DNA of 64,000 nt from Melieria omissa (Eukaryota; Arthropoda; Insecta; Diptera; Ulidiidae). The notes beneath the pieces were generated by a model that was given only the letters and a program-made list of their open reading frames with translations, ran no database searches and had not been told where the DNA came from. Position numbers and translations under genes: made by a program. Every line of letters starts with the position of its first letter. Position 1 is the stretch's first letter. The DNA lies in assembly GCA_963971225.1 (NCBI GenBank), contig OZ020269.1:18722921-18786920 (forward strand). The letters run 5' to 3'. Positions 44,601-55,699 of the stretch are shown one piece after another.

Positions 44601-44920
44601 TCCTCAAATCATGGTCCTTGAATCGTTTGCTGTGGTCGTCAACATTGTGGGTTCCTTCCGAGGCTTGCTTTTTGGCTTTCATTGGTATTTGGTTTTCCGT
44701 GGCGGGCACCAAACCCTGCGCACAACCCAAATTTTAAGTCCTGGGGATAGGACTCGCTGCACACATTAGTTCACTATTCAGCGGATGCCAAATAGCTATC
44801 CAGAAGGGCCGCGCGGAGGCTGTGCATCAGCTTGGATTGGACAGGGACAAGGATCGTTCTGGCGTTCGCCAGGTTGAACGCAATCAGAGACTTTACCTTG
44901 TATGTCCGCTCCCTTCCTCC
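41676..44920 (-). mobile_element. RTE-type LINE, apparently full length
   Basis: Minus-strand non-LTR retrotransposon. The 5' end is at about 44920, where the hexamer block stops and a GGAGGGAAGGGAGCGG leader starts. It has about 240 bp of 5' UTR, one long ORF, and only about 20 bp after the stop before a terminal (TAAG)n run. Very short 3' UTRs with a terminal microsatellite are typical of RTE elements. Both flanks are the same hexamer satellite, so no ordinary target duplication can be read. Confidence 0.88.
41695..44682 (-). CDS. RTE LINE polyprotein: AP endonuclease and reverse transcriptase
   Basis: Uninterrupted 995-residue frame from the first ATG at 44682 (an in-frame TAA lies 66 bp upstream). 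The N-terminal apurinic-type endonuclease shows ICTWNVRTL, AIQEMRWTG (Glu), LGDFNAKVG (Asp/Asn), RNQIDHIVI and the final SDHYLVA (Asp-His). The reverse transcriptase shows KKGDPTICANYRGISLLP, GFRPGKSTIDQIF, LFIDYKAAFDS (catalytic Asp), RGFRQGDPLS and LLAYADDIDVIG (the YADD box). The tail has LRWLGHVCRMDD and GRRRRGRPCLRWKD, common in RTE proteins. It nicks target DNA and copies its RNA there. No break seen, so it could be active. Confidence 0.95.
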   Translation of the reverse strand: MKAKKQASEGTHNVDDHSKRFKDHDLRICTWNVRTLYREGASIQLAETLTKCKADITAIQEMRWTGHGCSKRADCDIYYSCHAEKREFGCGFVVSKRLRHHVSRFTPVNERLASIRIKAKYFSISLICAHAPTEEKDDATKDAFYAKLEDVYDRCPAHDVKIVLGDFNAKVGREGIFGPTVGQFSLHGTTSNNGLRLIDFAAARNMVVSSTRFQHLDIHKATWLSPDQSTRNQIDHIVIDGRHASSILDVRTFRGPNIDSDHYLVAAKVRMRLCAAKTAQPSLRRKLDISKLRSQGVAEAYSAQLSNQLGRSPSPPDDIGGLWAHLSHSMRVAAENVLGFRRPPPKNQWYDEECRAATAVKNAAYKKTLQSAATRAMTEKYREERKKERCLFRRKKREQERREREEIEECRSRNDARKFFQKVKRLTEGFKPGASSCRDENGDLVTDAQGVLRLWKEHFTKLLAGDEGNNTASGEDVQMAPIDDDGVDVPPPSHDEVRVATQRLKNNKAAGPDGLPAELFKAGGGELIGCMHQLICKIWLEERMPNDWNLSALCPVLKKGDPTICANYRGISLLPIAYKVLTSVLCERLKPLAKALIGPYQCGFRPGKSTIDQIFTLRQILEKTHENQIDTHHLFIDYKAAFDSPIRDRLYAALSELGIPAKLVRLCRATLSNTRSSVKVGSDLSDPFDTVRGFRQGDPLSCDLFNFTMESVLRKAGVHRNGTIFNKSVQLLAYADDIDVIGRNKRDVTAAFAAIERESAKMGLVVNEGKTKYMLSTRRDSQRLGSHVEANRYAFEVVKEFVYLGTAINSSNDVSLEIKRRITLANRCYYGLGRQLRSRDLSRPTKLALYRTLILPVLLYGAEAWTMTRNDIAALGVFERKVLRKIFGPVRVGDDYRIRTNNELYELYKDMDVAQRINIQRLRWLGHVCRMDDEAPAKKKAFDAMVGGRRRRGRPCLRWKDQVEEALVSLGVTNWRRRARSRGAWREVLRQAVTR

Positions 44921-45176
44921 CTAATACTAATAATAATACTAATACTAATACTAATACTAATACTAATACTAATACTAATACTAATACTAATACTAATACT
45001 AATACTAATACTAATACTAATACTAATACTAATACTAATACTAATACTAATACTAATACTAATACTAATACTAATACTAATACTAATACTAATACTAATA
45101 CTAATACTAATACTAATACTAATACTAATACTAATACTAATACTAATACTAATACTAATACTAATACTAATACTAA
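44921..45176. repeat. Second block of the (TACTAA)n hexamer
   Basis: 256 bp, one irregular triplet region at its left edge (TAATAATAAT), otherwise regular. The same unit and strand phase direction as 39692-41658. Confidence 0.97.
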
Positions 45177-45179
45177 CAC

Positions 45180-45480
45180 TCGTCAAGCCATGTCGGTAGG
45201 AGATGCGAAAGAGATGAAATCGATACTTCGTGAGGCACTGCTCGGCTCTACAGGAGCCTAGATTTCGGATGGACCTGGCTAGTGTGGATCTACTCATCTT
45301 TATCAAAAGCTCGAGTTGATTTGCCTTCTATTAATTCTAACCAATCTACCAATGGTTACCGCCGAAGTGTAAGAAGTAGGGATTCACATTGGATCATTTT
45401 GCCATCGAGTGGAAGTACTGCCTATGCTGCACACACAATTTCTCATTTAACCTAACCTAAAGTAACCTAATCTCTGCTTA
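45180..45480 (+). pseudogene. LINE 3' end remnant (Jockey-like)
   Basis: Resembles the C-terminal and 3' UTR region of a non-LTR element. It ends in TTTAACCTAACCTAAAG, the same kind of AACCTAA tail as the copies at 12571 and 51449 (on the other strand there). It directly follows the hexamer block, opposite to the RNase H remnant at 39155-39560. Coding similarity is weak. Confidence 0.5.
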
Positions 45481-48027
45481 AAAGATTGAATACAAAACTT
45501 TTATTTTTGATAACTTCAACAATTTGACTTTTTTATTTGTGCCTCCGGCAGCAAATATTGCTTAGAAAAATTCTGCCACTATTGTCTTCTTTGCTTTGCA
45601 TTAAGTCATTGCTTGCTTGTTTACGTTTTTCATATCAACAAGTGGCAGTAATGAATGCATTAAACATTACTGTATGGTACATAAAAAATTAAGTCATTAA
45701 ACTGTGTTTAAATATTTTCAATCCATGGTTACAAAACATGCAAATGGGCTGGTGAACCTTGAAATATACTCAAGCGACACGCTTCATGCCATCGTGGCAC
45801 TGTGTAACTGTGTCGCAAACAACAAAAACATCTCTAGTGTAAAATAACAACCTTATGTACAACAATTCAACATATGTCGAGCCATAAAATGTGCTCGCCA
45901 CTCGCCGCCGCCAACCAACCAGACGATCAGCTCTGCCTTTGCTCTTTGTGTCTGCCAAAGTGTTTGTATATATGTGTATGCGTGTGAGTGAGTAAGTGTT
46001 TGTGTTTGTGCGCTGCCATCTTGTGCTCATAAAATTAATTACGCTTGCATAATGGCGCCGCCGCCATTGCCGTCGAGTGGCGGAAATGTTAGAAATTCCG
46101 GCTGCCGTTGCCGCTGCCGCTGCGGCGCGCAACAGCCGCGACAGTGGCAGTGGCAAAGTGGCAAGTAGTTATGTCAGAAAAGTTCATAAAATTATGTGCA
46201 AACTGTAATTACTGCACAGACCGCGTTGCTGCTACTGCTGTGTTGCTATTGTTATTGCTATTGTTGTTGTTGGGTTGGGTTAAAGCCGAAGTTGAAAGTT
46301 GAAGTGGCCTTTATGTCGGAGCCAAATGCGCGCACACAAATTTTAAAATAATGTTGTAAAAAAAACAATGTACAAAAAATTTTTCAAATAAATAAACTAG
46401 AGACTGCGTACAGTGGGCCTAGTATGCCACACCAACCGACCAACGAAGTTGGTTAACATTTACAAAAGAAAGAAAAACCTACTACAACTTTTGAACCCTC
46501 GACCGCGCACATTAGCAGCACCACAACACCAACAATAACAACAAAAACATCACAACAGCAATAACAACAATGTAATATTTGTTTTTGCAAATAAGACGGA
46601 CAAGCGGTCGAATGAAACGGCGCACTGGCCGCACGCTGGGTCGCTGTTTGCGGCCAAAGCAAATTAGTGCGGCGTGAACACATGTTCCCGCTGCGTTTAA
46701 TGTGCTTTTGAAAAGTTTCTGGCCGAGTGTCATTAACTTGCGGCGCATAATAAAAATGTCGGCATTGTTGTCGTTGCTGCACAAAATGGCAGCTAACGAA
46801 CGGCGCCGGCGGTCAACTTTGAATTGGCAAAAACACAAATGGCCAACGGCGCAAAGTGAGGCAAAGTTTTAGGCGGCGCCAGCGGTCACAGCTAACCAGC
46901 GACATTTGATAAATGACCAAAAATAGCGGAAGTACGTCATGGCATGGCAGACATGACTGTTTGTGTGTGTGGTTGTGTGTGTTCATAAATAACTGTTTGA
47001 GCGTGTCGCGTGTGACGGGCCAATGTGCCGTTACAAATGCTAATTTCCTTAACTGCGAACATTTTGTGTTAAATTTTGGTTTTAACACTTGACGGACTGA
47101 GGCTTCAAGCCTACAGTTGTTATTGTTTTCTTATTGTTGTAGTTGATAACCGCCCCAAATGCGTAATAACTGTCCGTTATAAGGGTTTATGCATGGATTT
47201 ATGTTTGTTAAGTTGCACAACTTTCTCTTGCGCTTTTGTTTTGCTTCTGTTAAGTTTTGTTTTTAATATTATGAAATATTTGTAAACCCTTTTATGCGCT
47301 GAGTGGGATTGCACTTTGACGCCTTTCATTTAAAAATTGCCACTTTATTCCTTGCTGCCATTTGGACAAATTTTTTTTATTGTACAACAGTGCACAAAAA
47401 GCGAGCAAATTGCACGCTTAAATATGCGGATTGCAGCGAGTATTTGCTGGCTTTTTGTTGCGCGCCGACTCGTTCATTTGTGCTTCATTTTATTTGTATG
47501 CTTCCGGCTTAAATCACCCTTCCTTCAATCAGACGGCACTTCATGCTGCCACGCACTTGACTTTTGCTTCTGCCGTTCACTCGTTTGGACTGCTTTATGT
47601 ATTTCACTTGACTTCGTGCCGCCTCGGCGCGGCTCAGTGCAATTGTGCCGGTTCGCTGTCGGTTCCGTCACGACGTGGCTTATCTTAAAAACTTTTGCGC
47701 TTCCGTTTCCGTTTCCCTTTTCCAGCTGTCATCGTTATCGCCAGTGTCCGCTGGCAGCAACATTTAATGATAACGATTGTCACAAACTGCTCCGTCGTGA
47801 GCTCTGTCAGTGGACAGAAGTGTTGTCCATAAATGCAATGCAACTTTTCAGAGCTCATAGATAAATATTTACTTATGTATGTAGATAATTATGAGATGTT
47901 ATGAAGTCAAGTAGGTACAAGCAGTAATCATGTAGTACTAGTAGTCTTCAGTTATTTGTAGAGAATTCAAATTGTTAAATTTTCCAGACAGTATGTCACG
48001 AAACTAGTTTTGATTTTTTAATGTATT
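45481..48027. other. Non-coding stretch
   Basis: A moderately GC-rich region (about 45880-47800) with TTG/CAA microsatellites and no supported gene. Could be regulatory or intronic sequence of a gene outside the window. Confidence 0.35.
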
Positions 48028-48031
48028 TTAA

Positions 48032-48527
48032 CCCATTAAAACCTGACCCCAGAAGGGCTTGTGCGATTTCCATAAAATTTTGCACAATCTTAGTAATTGA
48101 CCTAATCAAGAAAAAAAATCAAGAAAATAATTCATACCCCCACCCCCTGAACCAGGAGGGTATGTTGCGCAAACGCAATTTGGGCCTTAGTCACATACAA
48201 AACATAAAATTAAAAAAAAAAAAATTTTTTTAAACTTATTTTTAAATAGTTTAGCATTACAAAATGCAGCCCACAAAGGGATTTTGATAGGTTTGAAGAA
48301 TAAGTATTTTTAATTGAATTTCAAAAATTCCCCAAAAAAAACCTTTGACTTTGGATCGAAAAAAAGATATGAATATTTAAAAAATTTTGAAATTTCGGTA
48401 TGGCAGAATCTAAAACGATCAATTCTAATCCAATTCTACCCATTTTCAAGTCTTATATCTTTATGAATTACTTAATGTAGCGAAATTCCCAAACGTTGCG
48501 CAAACGCAACGCTCAGGGCTTAATGGG
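48032..48527. mobile_element. TTAA-flanked MITE (piggyBac-like)
   Basis: Flanked by TTAA at 48028-48031 and 48528-48531. Ends begin CCCATTAA with imperfect continuation (a shared CCTGA). The interior holds two copies of a small hairpin GTTGCG-CAAA-CGCAA (about 48163 and 48495). No transposase. Confidence 0.65.
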
Positions 48528-48733
48528 TTAAAGCATTTTTACAAAATATTTGCGTTGATAAAATAAGACAACTCATCATAAACTTGTTGAGATATCTGTG
48601 TCTATTGTGTGATTAAATTTAATATTCAAAATGCACATTTATAGGTCAAAAAACACATTTTTAGTTGCATCGTTTTTAATTACTTGTCGAAAATCTTTTC
48701 AATATAAAAAATGTCGAAATACTGCATAGTATA

Positions 48734-49329
48734 GGTGTTTTTTTTAGAGGTATAGAACTTCGAATTGAAATAAAACTAAAAAAAAAAATAAAAAAAATAA
48801 AAATAAAAAAAAAACAAAATTGTGTAAATATGATTTCGGGCATGTGGCCGCCGCGGCTGGCTCGAATAAAGCCAATTCTACAGGTCCAATTTTTAAAGTT
48901 GATGGACAAAGCTCCAATTGCTGTGCACGGTGGCGAATCGATTCATTCGGGTCCTCTTCAACATTTTGCTCTACAGCGGCAATTGTTTCTTCGGTGCGCA
49001 CTGTTCGACGTCTCTGCGGATGCGTATTATCACATAGAGTAAACGTAGTGCGAAAACGACCCATGGTTAACCGATGGATGGACCGATTTTGCTCTGATGG
49101 ACGATTATGTCGACCATAAAATGGACGGAGCTTGCGGTAAACTTCGCGAACTGAACCATTATTTTCGAAATAAATTTGCACGATTTGCAAGCGTTGTTCT
49201 TTTGTCAACCTGTTCATGATGAAATGGCAAACCAAACTGAACATAAATGACATTAGAGTTGCCAGATTTGACCACCAAATGCCAGTTTTATCTCTATTCG
49301 AAAAACAAACCTCTAAAAAAAACACCCGA
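48734..49329 (-). mobile_element. Tc1/mariner-type element, internally deleted
   Basis: Inverted ends GGTGTTTTTTTTAGAGGT lie next to TA dinucleotides (about 48732 and 49330); the two ends differ by one or two bases next to the TA. The minus strand encodes a transposase N-terminus from the ATG at 49217 (MNRLTKEQRLQIVQIYFENN, SVREVYRKLRPFYG) and then joins a short C-terminal scrap, so the catalytic core is missing. Confidence 0.8.
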
Positions 49330-49407
49330 TACAATCTGACTCAGGCTAAACCTTATAAACATGTATGCCACACTTGCATGTTCATGAACAGAATTTTGTT
49401 TGAAGTA

Positions 49408-49829
49408 CAGTTGTGTATGGGTATAGTGAACACCCTATATAGTGAACATATTTTTATATGGAGTACTCTTAATAGTGAACAATCGAAAATCTCTAAATAG
49501 TGAACAAAATTTAGAAAGCAATTTCAAGCAAAAAGCAACAAAAAACACAAGAAGGACTAAAAAATGAAAGAGGGTATTCCCCTAATTTGTATTATTGCTG
49601 TTGATTGTTACAAAATCAGCTGTTTCTTGACTTTGGTGGTTATGTTTTTTGTCGAGTGCAAACCGATTATGGTTGAAAGTGGGGTTTTTATGTGTAAAAG
49701 TTTATGTTAAAAGTTTCTGAACAAATAAATTGAGTTTTTGAACAAAAATGTTAACCTTGATATAGTGAACAACCTCAATACTATAAACAAGCGTTGCAAT
49801 AATTAGTTCCCTATATCCAGACTCGACTG
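49408..49829. mobile_element. pogo/Tigger-like MITE (422 bp)
   Basis: Inverted ends CAGT(T/C)G(T/A)GT-TGG-TATAG-GAAC, about 24 bp with 5 mismatches, are flanked by TA at 49406-49407 and 49830-49831. TATAGTGAAC is repeated several times in the subterminal parts (about 49421, 49437, 49470, 49496 and near 49760), as expected for transposase-binding repeats. No coding capacity. Confidence 0.75.
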
Positions 49830-49832
49830 TAA

Positions 49833-49905
49833 TCAGATTAGGTTAAGCTATGGTGGCTGCCTCTGTAAGAGACACACTCGAAGGCCCATTGGGATACCAT
49901 ATATT
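49833..49905 (-). repeat. Very short LINE 3' end
   Basis: AGATTAGGTTAAGC-TGGTGGCTGCCT and GACACACT-GAAGGCCCATTG match the 3' UTR of the copy at 12571-12949. It is a heavily truncated insertion beside the pogo-like MITE. Confidence 0.65.
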
Positions 49906-49984
49906 TCTCTTGGTTTTTTTTAATGTGTATGTAACAACACAATTTTTTTCAACATATGTATATAGTATATGTTTTTAGTATGTA

Positions 49985-50115
49985 ACCCTTTACAATTTCA
50001 CTATTTTGTTGCTTCTTTGTAGACGTCTGAACCCTCTTTGAGTTCAAAAATTAATTTTTTTGCCCTTAGAATAGTTTGAAGTTCTAGGAATGCTACGAAA
50101 TTAATAATCTAAATA
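49985..50115 (+). repeat. Dispersed repeat, copy 3
   Basis: Same family as 6355-6480 and 10125-10270: CTATTTTGTTGC, GTAGACGTCTGAACCCTCT, CCTTAGAATAGTTTGAAG. Confidence 0.65.
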
Positions 50116-51437
50116 TTTAAGTTGGAAGCAGAAAAATATTGAATAGAATATTTTTAAATAGAAAAGAAAAAAGAAGCGGAAAAATAAGAAATTCTTTTAT
50201 TTGACTTTTCTTTAATTCAGATAAATTTTTGAAACAATTTTTGCTTAAGTAAATTAGGAAATATTCGATCTTTGCTATGCGTACATAATTTTTTTTTTTT
50301 TTATTTTAGTAATTATAACTCGTTCTCTCTCTTACACTCTAACAAAAACAGGGATCGGTACTAAAAAATTAAAAAAAATAAAATATCATGGAATGTGTTT
50401 TATAACAACACAAATGAAATTGATTAAATTGATAAAATTAAAATTTTAACTTTTCCCAGTAAAGATAGTAGTTTAGGTCAGGTGAGGTTACAGAAAAGGT
50501 ATGTGCGACATGCATTTTCACTTCTTCGAGTCGAAGAGTTGGGAACATTGTGATTCCCTTTTTTTCATATATTAATCTTACTTTAGGAACTTGCCAAGGG
50601 AGACGTGTAATCTATGAAACACCCTGCAAAAAATGAAAAATTTTTTAACACAGATACCCGAATGATCCGTGTTTCCGCAAACAAATTATTTTTCCTGCGA
50701 CAACTCGGCCTTCCAAACATCTGATCGTGTAGATAAAAACGTAAATCTTCTAACGTAAAACAAATGAATCAGCCTCCAGCACCGAAACTATCAAAGAATT
50801 AAAGCTTGTCACCAGATTTCGGTTTACGGTCGCAAAAAACTAATAAACAAATATATAAAAACTTAAATGCTTTAACGAAACTAAAATGAATTGGCAATAA
50901 GACTCAAAAGCGTCAAAGAATTGAAGCCTGTCACCTGATTTCGGTCTACCAAGTAACTTCTTTTCAATCGAAAAAAATCGAATACAAAAATCAGTTCATT
51001 CAATCAAGATTGTTTAACAAATTTCTGTGGGTGTTGTGGGTTTGGTCAAATAAATGATGAAAACTATTCATTCTTTGCGTGCGCTGTGCTCTTAGCAACA
51101 GTCGAAAGCCTGAAGAAGTGATAATAGTTGTCTAAAGAAAAGAAAGTCTTAAGTTGCCTTTGACTTGAGTGTTAAAGTTTTAAGTTATTAAGTTGGGATA
51201 GTGACAAAAAGAAGTTTTCCTTAGATTTTTGTGGCAGTTGCTAAGAAAATTTAATAGGTGTCTTTCTAAAGCTGCTTGTGATAAATCTTAGTAAGTTCTC
51301 TAGTATGGAACACTTTCAGTGTTCTTTCTAAGGATCACAAAATCCATATAAGCTCCATATAAGTTGAATCCGTTTGTAAGCCCTAAACTGATATGGATTT
51401 TGTTTTTCTGAATCAGCTTGTAATCCCTTAGCTGATA
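50116..51437. other. Non-coding stretch
   Basis: AT-rich. A phrase around CACCAGATTTCGGTTTACGG / CACCTGATTTCGGTCTACC is repeated near 50810 and 50930. No gene seen. Confidence 0.4.
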
Positions 51438-51448
51438 TGAATTAGTTA

Positions 51449-51802
51449 GGTTAGGTTAGGTTAGGTTAGGTTAAATTGGCTGCCTGGGCACGGGACTTAC
51501 CGAGAGATACGCTCAGGCCGCAAAAAGGACTTAAGGGAAAAACTGATCTGACTTACTGCAAGTCAAAGAGCCTACACAAGCCAATTTGTTTTGGGGATAT
51601 ATCTAGCAAGTCTCTTATATTGACTGATATGGTCGTCCAAGTTGTCAAAAGAAAGGGGAGACAAAGGATTTTCAACTTTGTCTAGAGAGAGCTGGGCAGT
51701 GATTGGGAAAATGACTTTAGTTTCTGCCTCCCCTTCATTTTGACAACTGCGGCAAAAGTCCCAACTGTCAAAATCTGATCTGGATCATGACGACCGACAA
51801 AT
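51449..51802 (-). mobile_element. 5'-truncated LINE, same family as 12571-12949
   Basis: Flanked by TGAATTAGTTA (51438-51448) and TGAATTAATTA (51803-51813), an 11-bp duplication with one mismatch. On the plus strand it starts with five GGTTA units, then the 3' UTR and decayed C-terminal code (TGACAACTGCGGCAAAAGTC corresponds to the CRSCQ zinc-knuckle region of the other copy). More diverged than the 12571 copy. Confidence 0.82.
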
Positions 51803-52084
51803 TGAATTAATTAGTAGTATCCAAACGTGACCTAAATTACTTATAACTTCAATTTGCGAAAGCATTTTTCTAGCTTTATATGAATTTTCATGGGCTTACA
51901 GTTTCTGATACTGAAAACTAAAGATCCATGAATGCCTGATCTTGTTAAACTTTCAAAAAAGCAAACTGATAAACTGATAGGAATTGGATTAGAATTGGAT
52001 TAGAATTGAGCATTCTACTTAGATCTAGATGAAATTTTTATTGGGTTAGTTGCACTGAGACCAAAAATTATCTATTGTATCCCC

Positions 52085-52440
52085 TACAAGTTGTTAGAGA
52101 AACATCCCCTAGACACACAGTCCTAACAAAGTTTAGTAACTCACGGGGCTCAGGCGCTTGATTTTCTCTTCTCCAAGCCGGTGCTGGCCCAGTTATCGTC
52201 TCTTGCTACGACAAGTCGCCTCACAGTGCAGTATGGTGTGCTCAGAAGTCTCCTCTGCTGCGCCATAGAATCTACAGATGTTAACCTGTTCCAAACCGAT
52301 TGTATGCATTGCCCAGTTAGAAGCCCGATGATCTGTCTTCGCTGGACTTTCCTCAGTCTTCTGCAGGTATTCTTTACTCCATTTGGAGTTATAATCTTTG
52401 ATGAAGATTTCCGAGGCCTGAGGCATGAGACCAATGTTAT
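52085..52440 (-). pseudogene. LINE C-terminal fragment, same family as 23100-23450
   Basis: The minus frame reads NWAMHTIGLEQVNICRFYGA, then EETSEHTILHCEA, the CCHC-like tail of a non-LTR reverse transcriptase. It shares long stretches with 23100-23450. One zinc-binding Cys is changed to Tyr (CRFY for CRLC). Confidence 0.72.
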
Positions 52441-52499
52441 GTTTTCCTGGTTCTTTCCTTAAACCTTAGTTACTCCGTTGAAGTATTCTTGCCCAGCGC

Positions 52500-54985
52500 A
52501 GTGAAGTGATCCGGTCCAAAAGAGACCATGACTGTCGCTGTTCGAGCAAGGTGATAACCTTTCCTCTTTCTCATTCATGCTTCTTCTTCCTTCTCATTTC
52601 CGTCAATTCCTCTGCGTTCTGGGATCAAGAGAATATTAATCTTAATTTTAATGCCCAGTTTATTCAATGCCTCTATGACTTGAACATTGTGTTGCTACTT
52701 TTATTTAGCTCTCCATCCTTAAAATCATGCAAAAATTTCCTCTTCAAAAATCACATTTAAACTTTCTGCCCCCTGCACTGCTTTCATTAAATACTCAAGT
52801 CAAATTTAGTCATCATGCTTCAGCTTTTCTCGCATTCTTTTTGAAACTTTTGCTTCTGATTGCAACTAATGTGACATGGGTCACTCAAAATTCGAGCGCT
52901 TGTACGGATTTGGATATATTAGATTGCACGAATGTTGTTGCCGATCTGCTTGATGCTCCATTTAGTTGCACTTAAAATGCGCAGCAACTTTTCAGCAACT
53001 GCTGCACCAATGAGGAATTAATGAGCGTTGCGTTGCGTGTCGTTTGCTTTGCATCGAGTGAAGCTTGAAGCAGTTTAAGCTACTTGAAATGCAGCGGAAG
53101 TGCATTGGATGGCGAATGGGAAATGATTGCGTAGTAGAGCAGAACAAGTTACGTAAAGGAGGGAAAAAACTAGTGGCAGTTGAAAACACAAAAACGAGGT
53201 GAAACTGCAAAAGAGGTAGAACAGTGTAACAGTGAGTTGGAAAAAAAAACGCAGCAGTGAATATTTGGCGTCGACTATTTCGCAGGCATACTGACCTATG
53301 AAGCGAATGGTAGCTTTAACTTTCAATGTTTTATAGTACGAGTGTGTTTTTGTTTTGTTGGTTCACAACGCGCTCAAAGCAATGCAGCACTCAACTTATT
53401 GCATACTTCCGGGCAAATCCAATTCCTCACTGCGTTGTTATCGAAATCTTGCACGCAAGTGATTTGTTTTATGTCAGAGTGGGCGATGGCTAAAAACGTT
53501 GTCCAGATATTAATTGCCATTCCATTAATATTGGTCAGCGTTCACGCTCCAAGCAGCACGCTTACGCTTCAGGTGCGCTGCACAGCATGACATACACAAA
53601 GACAGACAGACAGAGCGCTCACACTTGCTCCCCAAATAATTCAATGTGATTGATAAACGGTCTCCTGAGTGCGGTCCCAGCGCCCAAATCCCATAGCGAT
53701 TCGTTCCGTACGCCTTTTCTGTTGTCCCCTGCTGTGGCTGTCTGTCTGTCTGCATGTTGTATGCGAGTTTGTGTGTGACAATGTTTACATTTAAAATTTG
53801 ATTCCTTGGCACGACTGTACATGGAAATGTGCATGAGTGTGTGTGCGCGCTCTGTTCGTGCTTACTTTGCCTTATGGCCCGAGGCCTGTGTCCGTCGGTT
53901 CGTCCACCACTTGTTCACGCATTCGCCTCGTTCATTCACCCACTCGGCTGCGTGCCGTTGCTTAGTTGATGTTTTCTGTTTTCGTTGTTGGTAAAATCAT
54001 AAAAAATGTTGTTTGCATTTCGACGTGTGACAGATAAGTGCCGAAAGGATTAAAAGTTGTGACAAGTAATTTATTGTCGGTCTATTTCCCCATCCATTTG
54101 ATTGCTGCACTTTAGCCTCGCAATTCATGGCGTTTACTTGGGACCAACTTCGGGTTGAGTAGATAAATTTGTTTGGGTTGCGTCGAGGCCAAAGGCTGCG
54201 TCATTCAGTTAATTGACACAACAGCAACTACAACAACAAGGCCACAAGAACAGCAAACACAGCAAGCACTCTTCCTTTTGCCGTTCGCTGGGTATTTGTT
54301 CAGCAGCTAAGCAGCGTTCACTTGAATCAGCTGTGAGCCAACGTTGGTCTTCGTTTACTAATTTGCACCTTATTTCACTTTCTTTACTTTCGAGTTCATC
54401 TAATTATTCAGTGCAGCGCGCGCTTCAATTACTAAATTGAATTCATTTGCCAATGCCATTTGTGCAACATTGCAACGTTTGACGCTTCACTAAGTTTGTC
54501 GCTTCTTTGCTCTTGTTGTTTTTGTTTTGTAATTGTATTTATTTTTCGTTTACACGAGTAGTTGGCTGCAGTGGGTTTAAGGTTAATTTGTTTATGGTTT
54601 TGGTTGCTTGAAGGATCCCATTTCATGGCTGCTTAATAAGGATTGCAACGTAAAGCGGCTGAAAATGTTGAAATATTGTGTTATTTGAACCCAGTTGGCT
54701 GTGGATGCGCAAAGTTTTCAGCTGCCAGGGAAAGTTGTTAATTAATATTTATTCACATTTGATGCAAATGGATAAAAATTAATTCTCGCATAGTGCATGA
54801 AAATGCAATTTTATTAGTAACCCACGGCTTTGCTTGCAGGAATTTTATGATTTCATTAAAATAATCCGGACGCACTTTTTAATTTTATGTAATAATAAAC
54901 TTTTGGAATTTTTTTTTATTTGTCTGATGTTGATTTTTAAACACTAAAAACAATGCATTGCATTATTTCTGATTTTGACTAAATT
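52500..54985. other. Non-coding stretch
   Basis: No gene supported. Microsatellite traces (AGAC/GTCT at about 53600 and 53740, CAA at about 54220). Confidence 0.4.
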
Positions 54986-55699
54986 TTCCTGAGTCTGAAG
55001 TCTGAAGTCAATAGGCCCAATTCAACCTTTCGACCCCGAATTGTACCCTGTGTTTCGATATTACTTTGTTGGTATTTAAATCATGAAACATTTGTCTAAG
55101 AAGTGTACACATAACATTTTCGATCGCCACGCCTCTTTGTTAGAGTTCTAATGCTAGTTTACTTTTGAATAATTTTAGCTTAAAATGAGTTAAATAGATT
55201 TTGTATCAATATTTTTTAATTACAGAAAAATTATTTAATATTTATGGAAAAATACAAAATTATCACTTCTTGATTTTATTTAACCATTATTAAAGAAACA
55301 GGGTTCTGATCAAACGCGCCCAATTCGTAGACTTCAATTAGAACACAAACTTTCCCTGATATCGCTGCAAATTATTGGAAATTATTTTGGGGATAACAAT
55401 GAAATTTTTATAATTTGCTTTGAATTCACTTCTAAAAGTATTCATTTGTTCGTATTAACTTCAATGAAACCCATAAATCAATCGTAGCTTTTGCTATAAG
55501 ATAACAAATAGGTGAAGCAACTTTGGGTTAATCATGATTCTCTTAATCTTTTATTCACCCAGTCAGATTTTAATAAAAAATAGTTGTCTAAATATTTTTA
55601 ATAACATATTTTTAATATTTTATTAAAATATATTCAATAAAATATTTTTAAAATTTTATTTAATTTTTGTTTCAATATTTTTATTGACAAACAATTGTT

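Noticed and set aside
43091..44769. Several long plus-strand frames across the LINE
   Set aside because: Antisense shadows of the RTE polyprotein.
44796..45306. Leu-Val, Ile-Leu and Ser-Ile repeat frames
   Set aside because: All are readings of the second hexamer block in different frames.
45880..47870. Possible gene in the GC-richer block
   Set aside because: Frames are short, on both strands, with no shared splice-compatible structure or domain.
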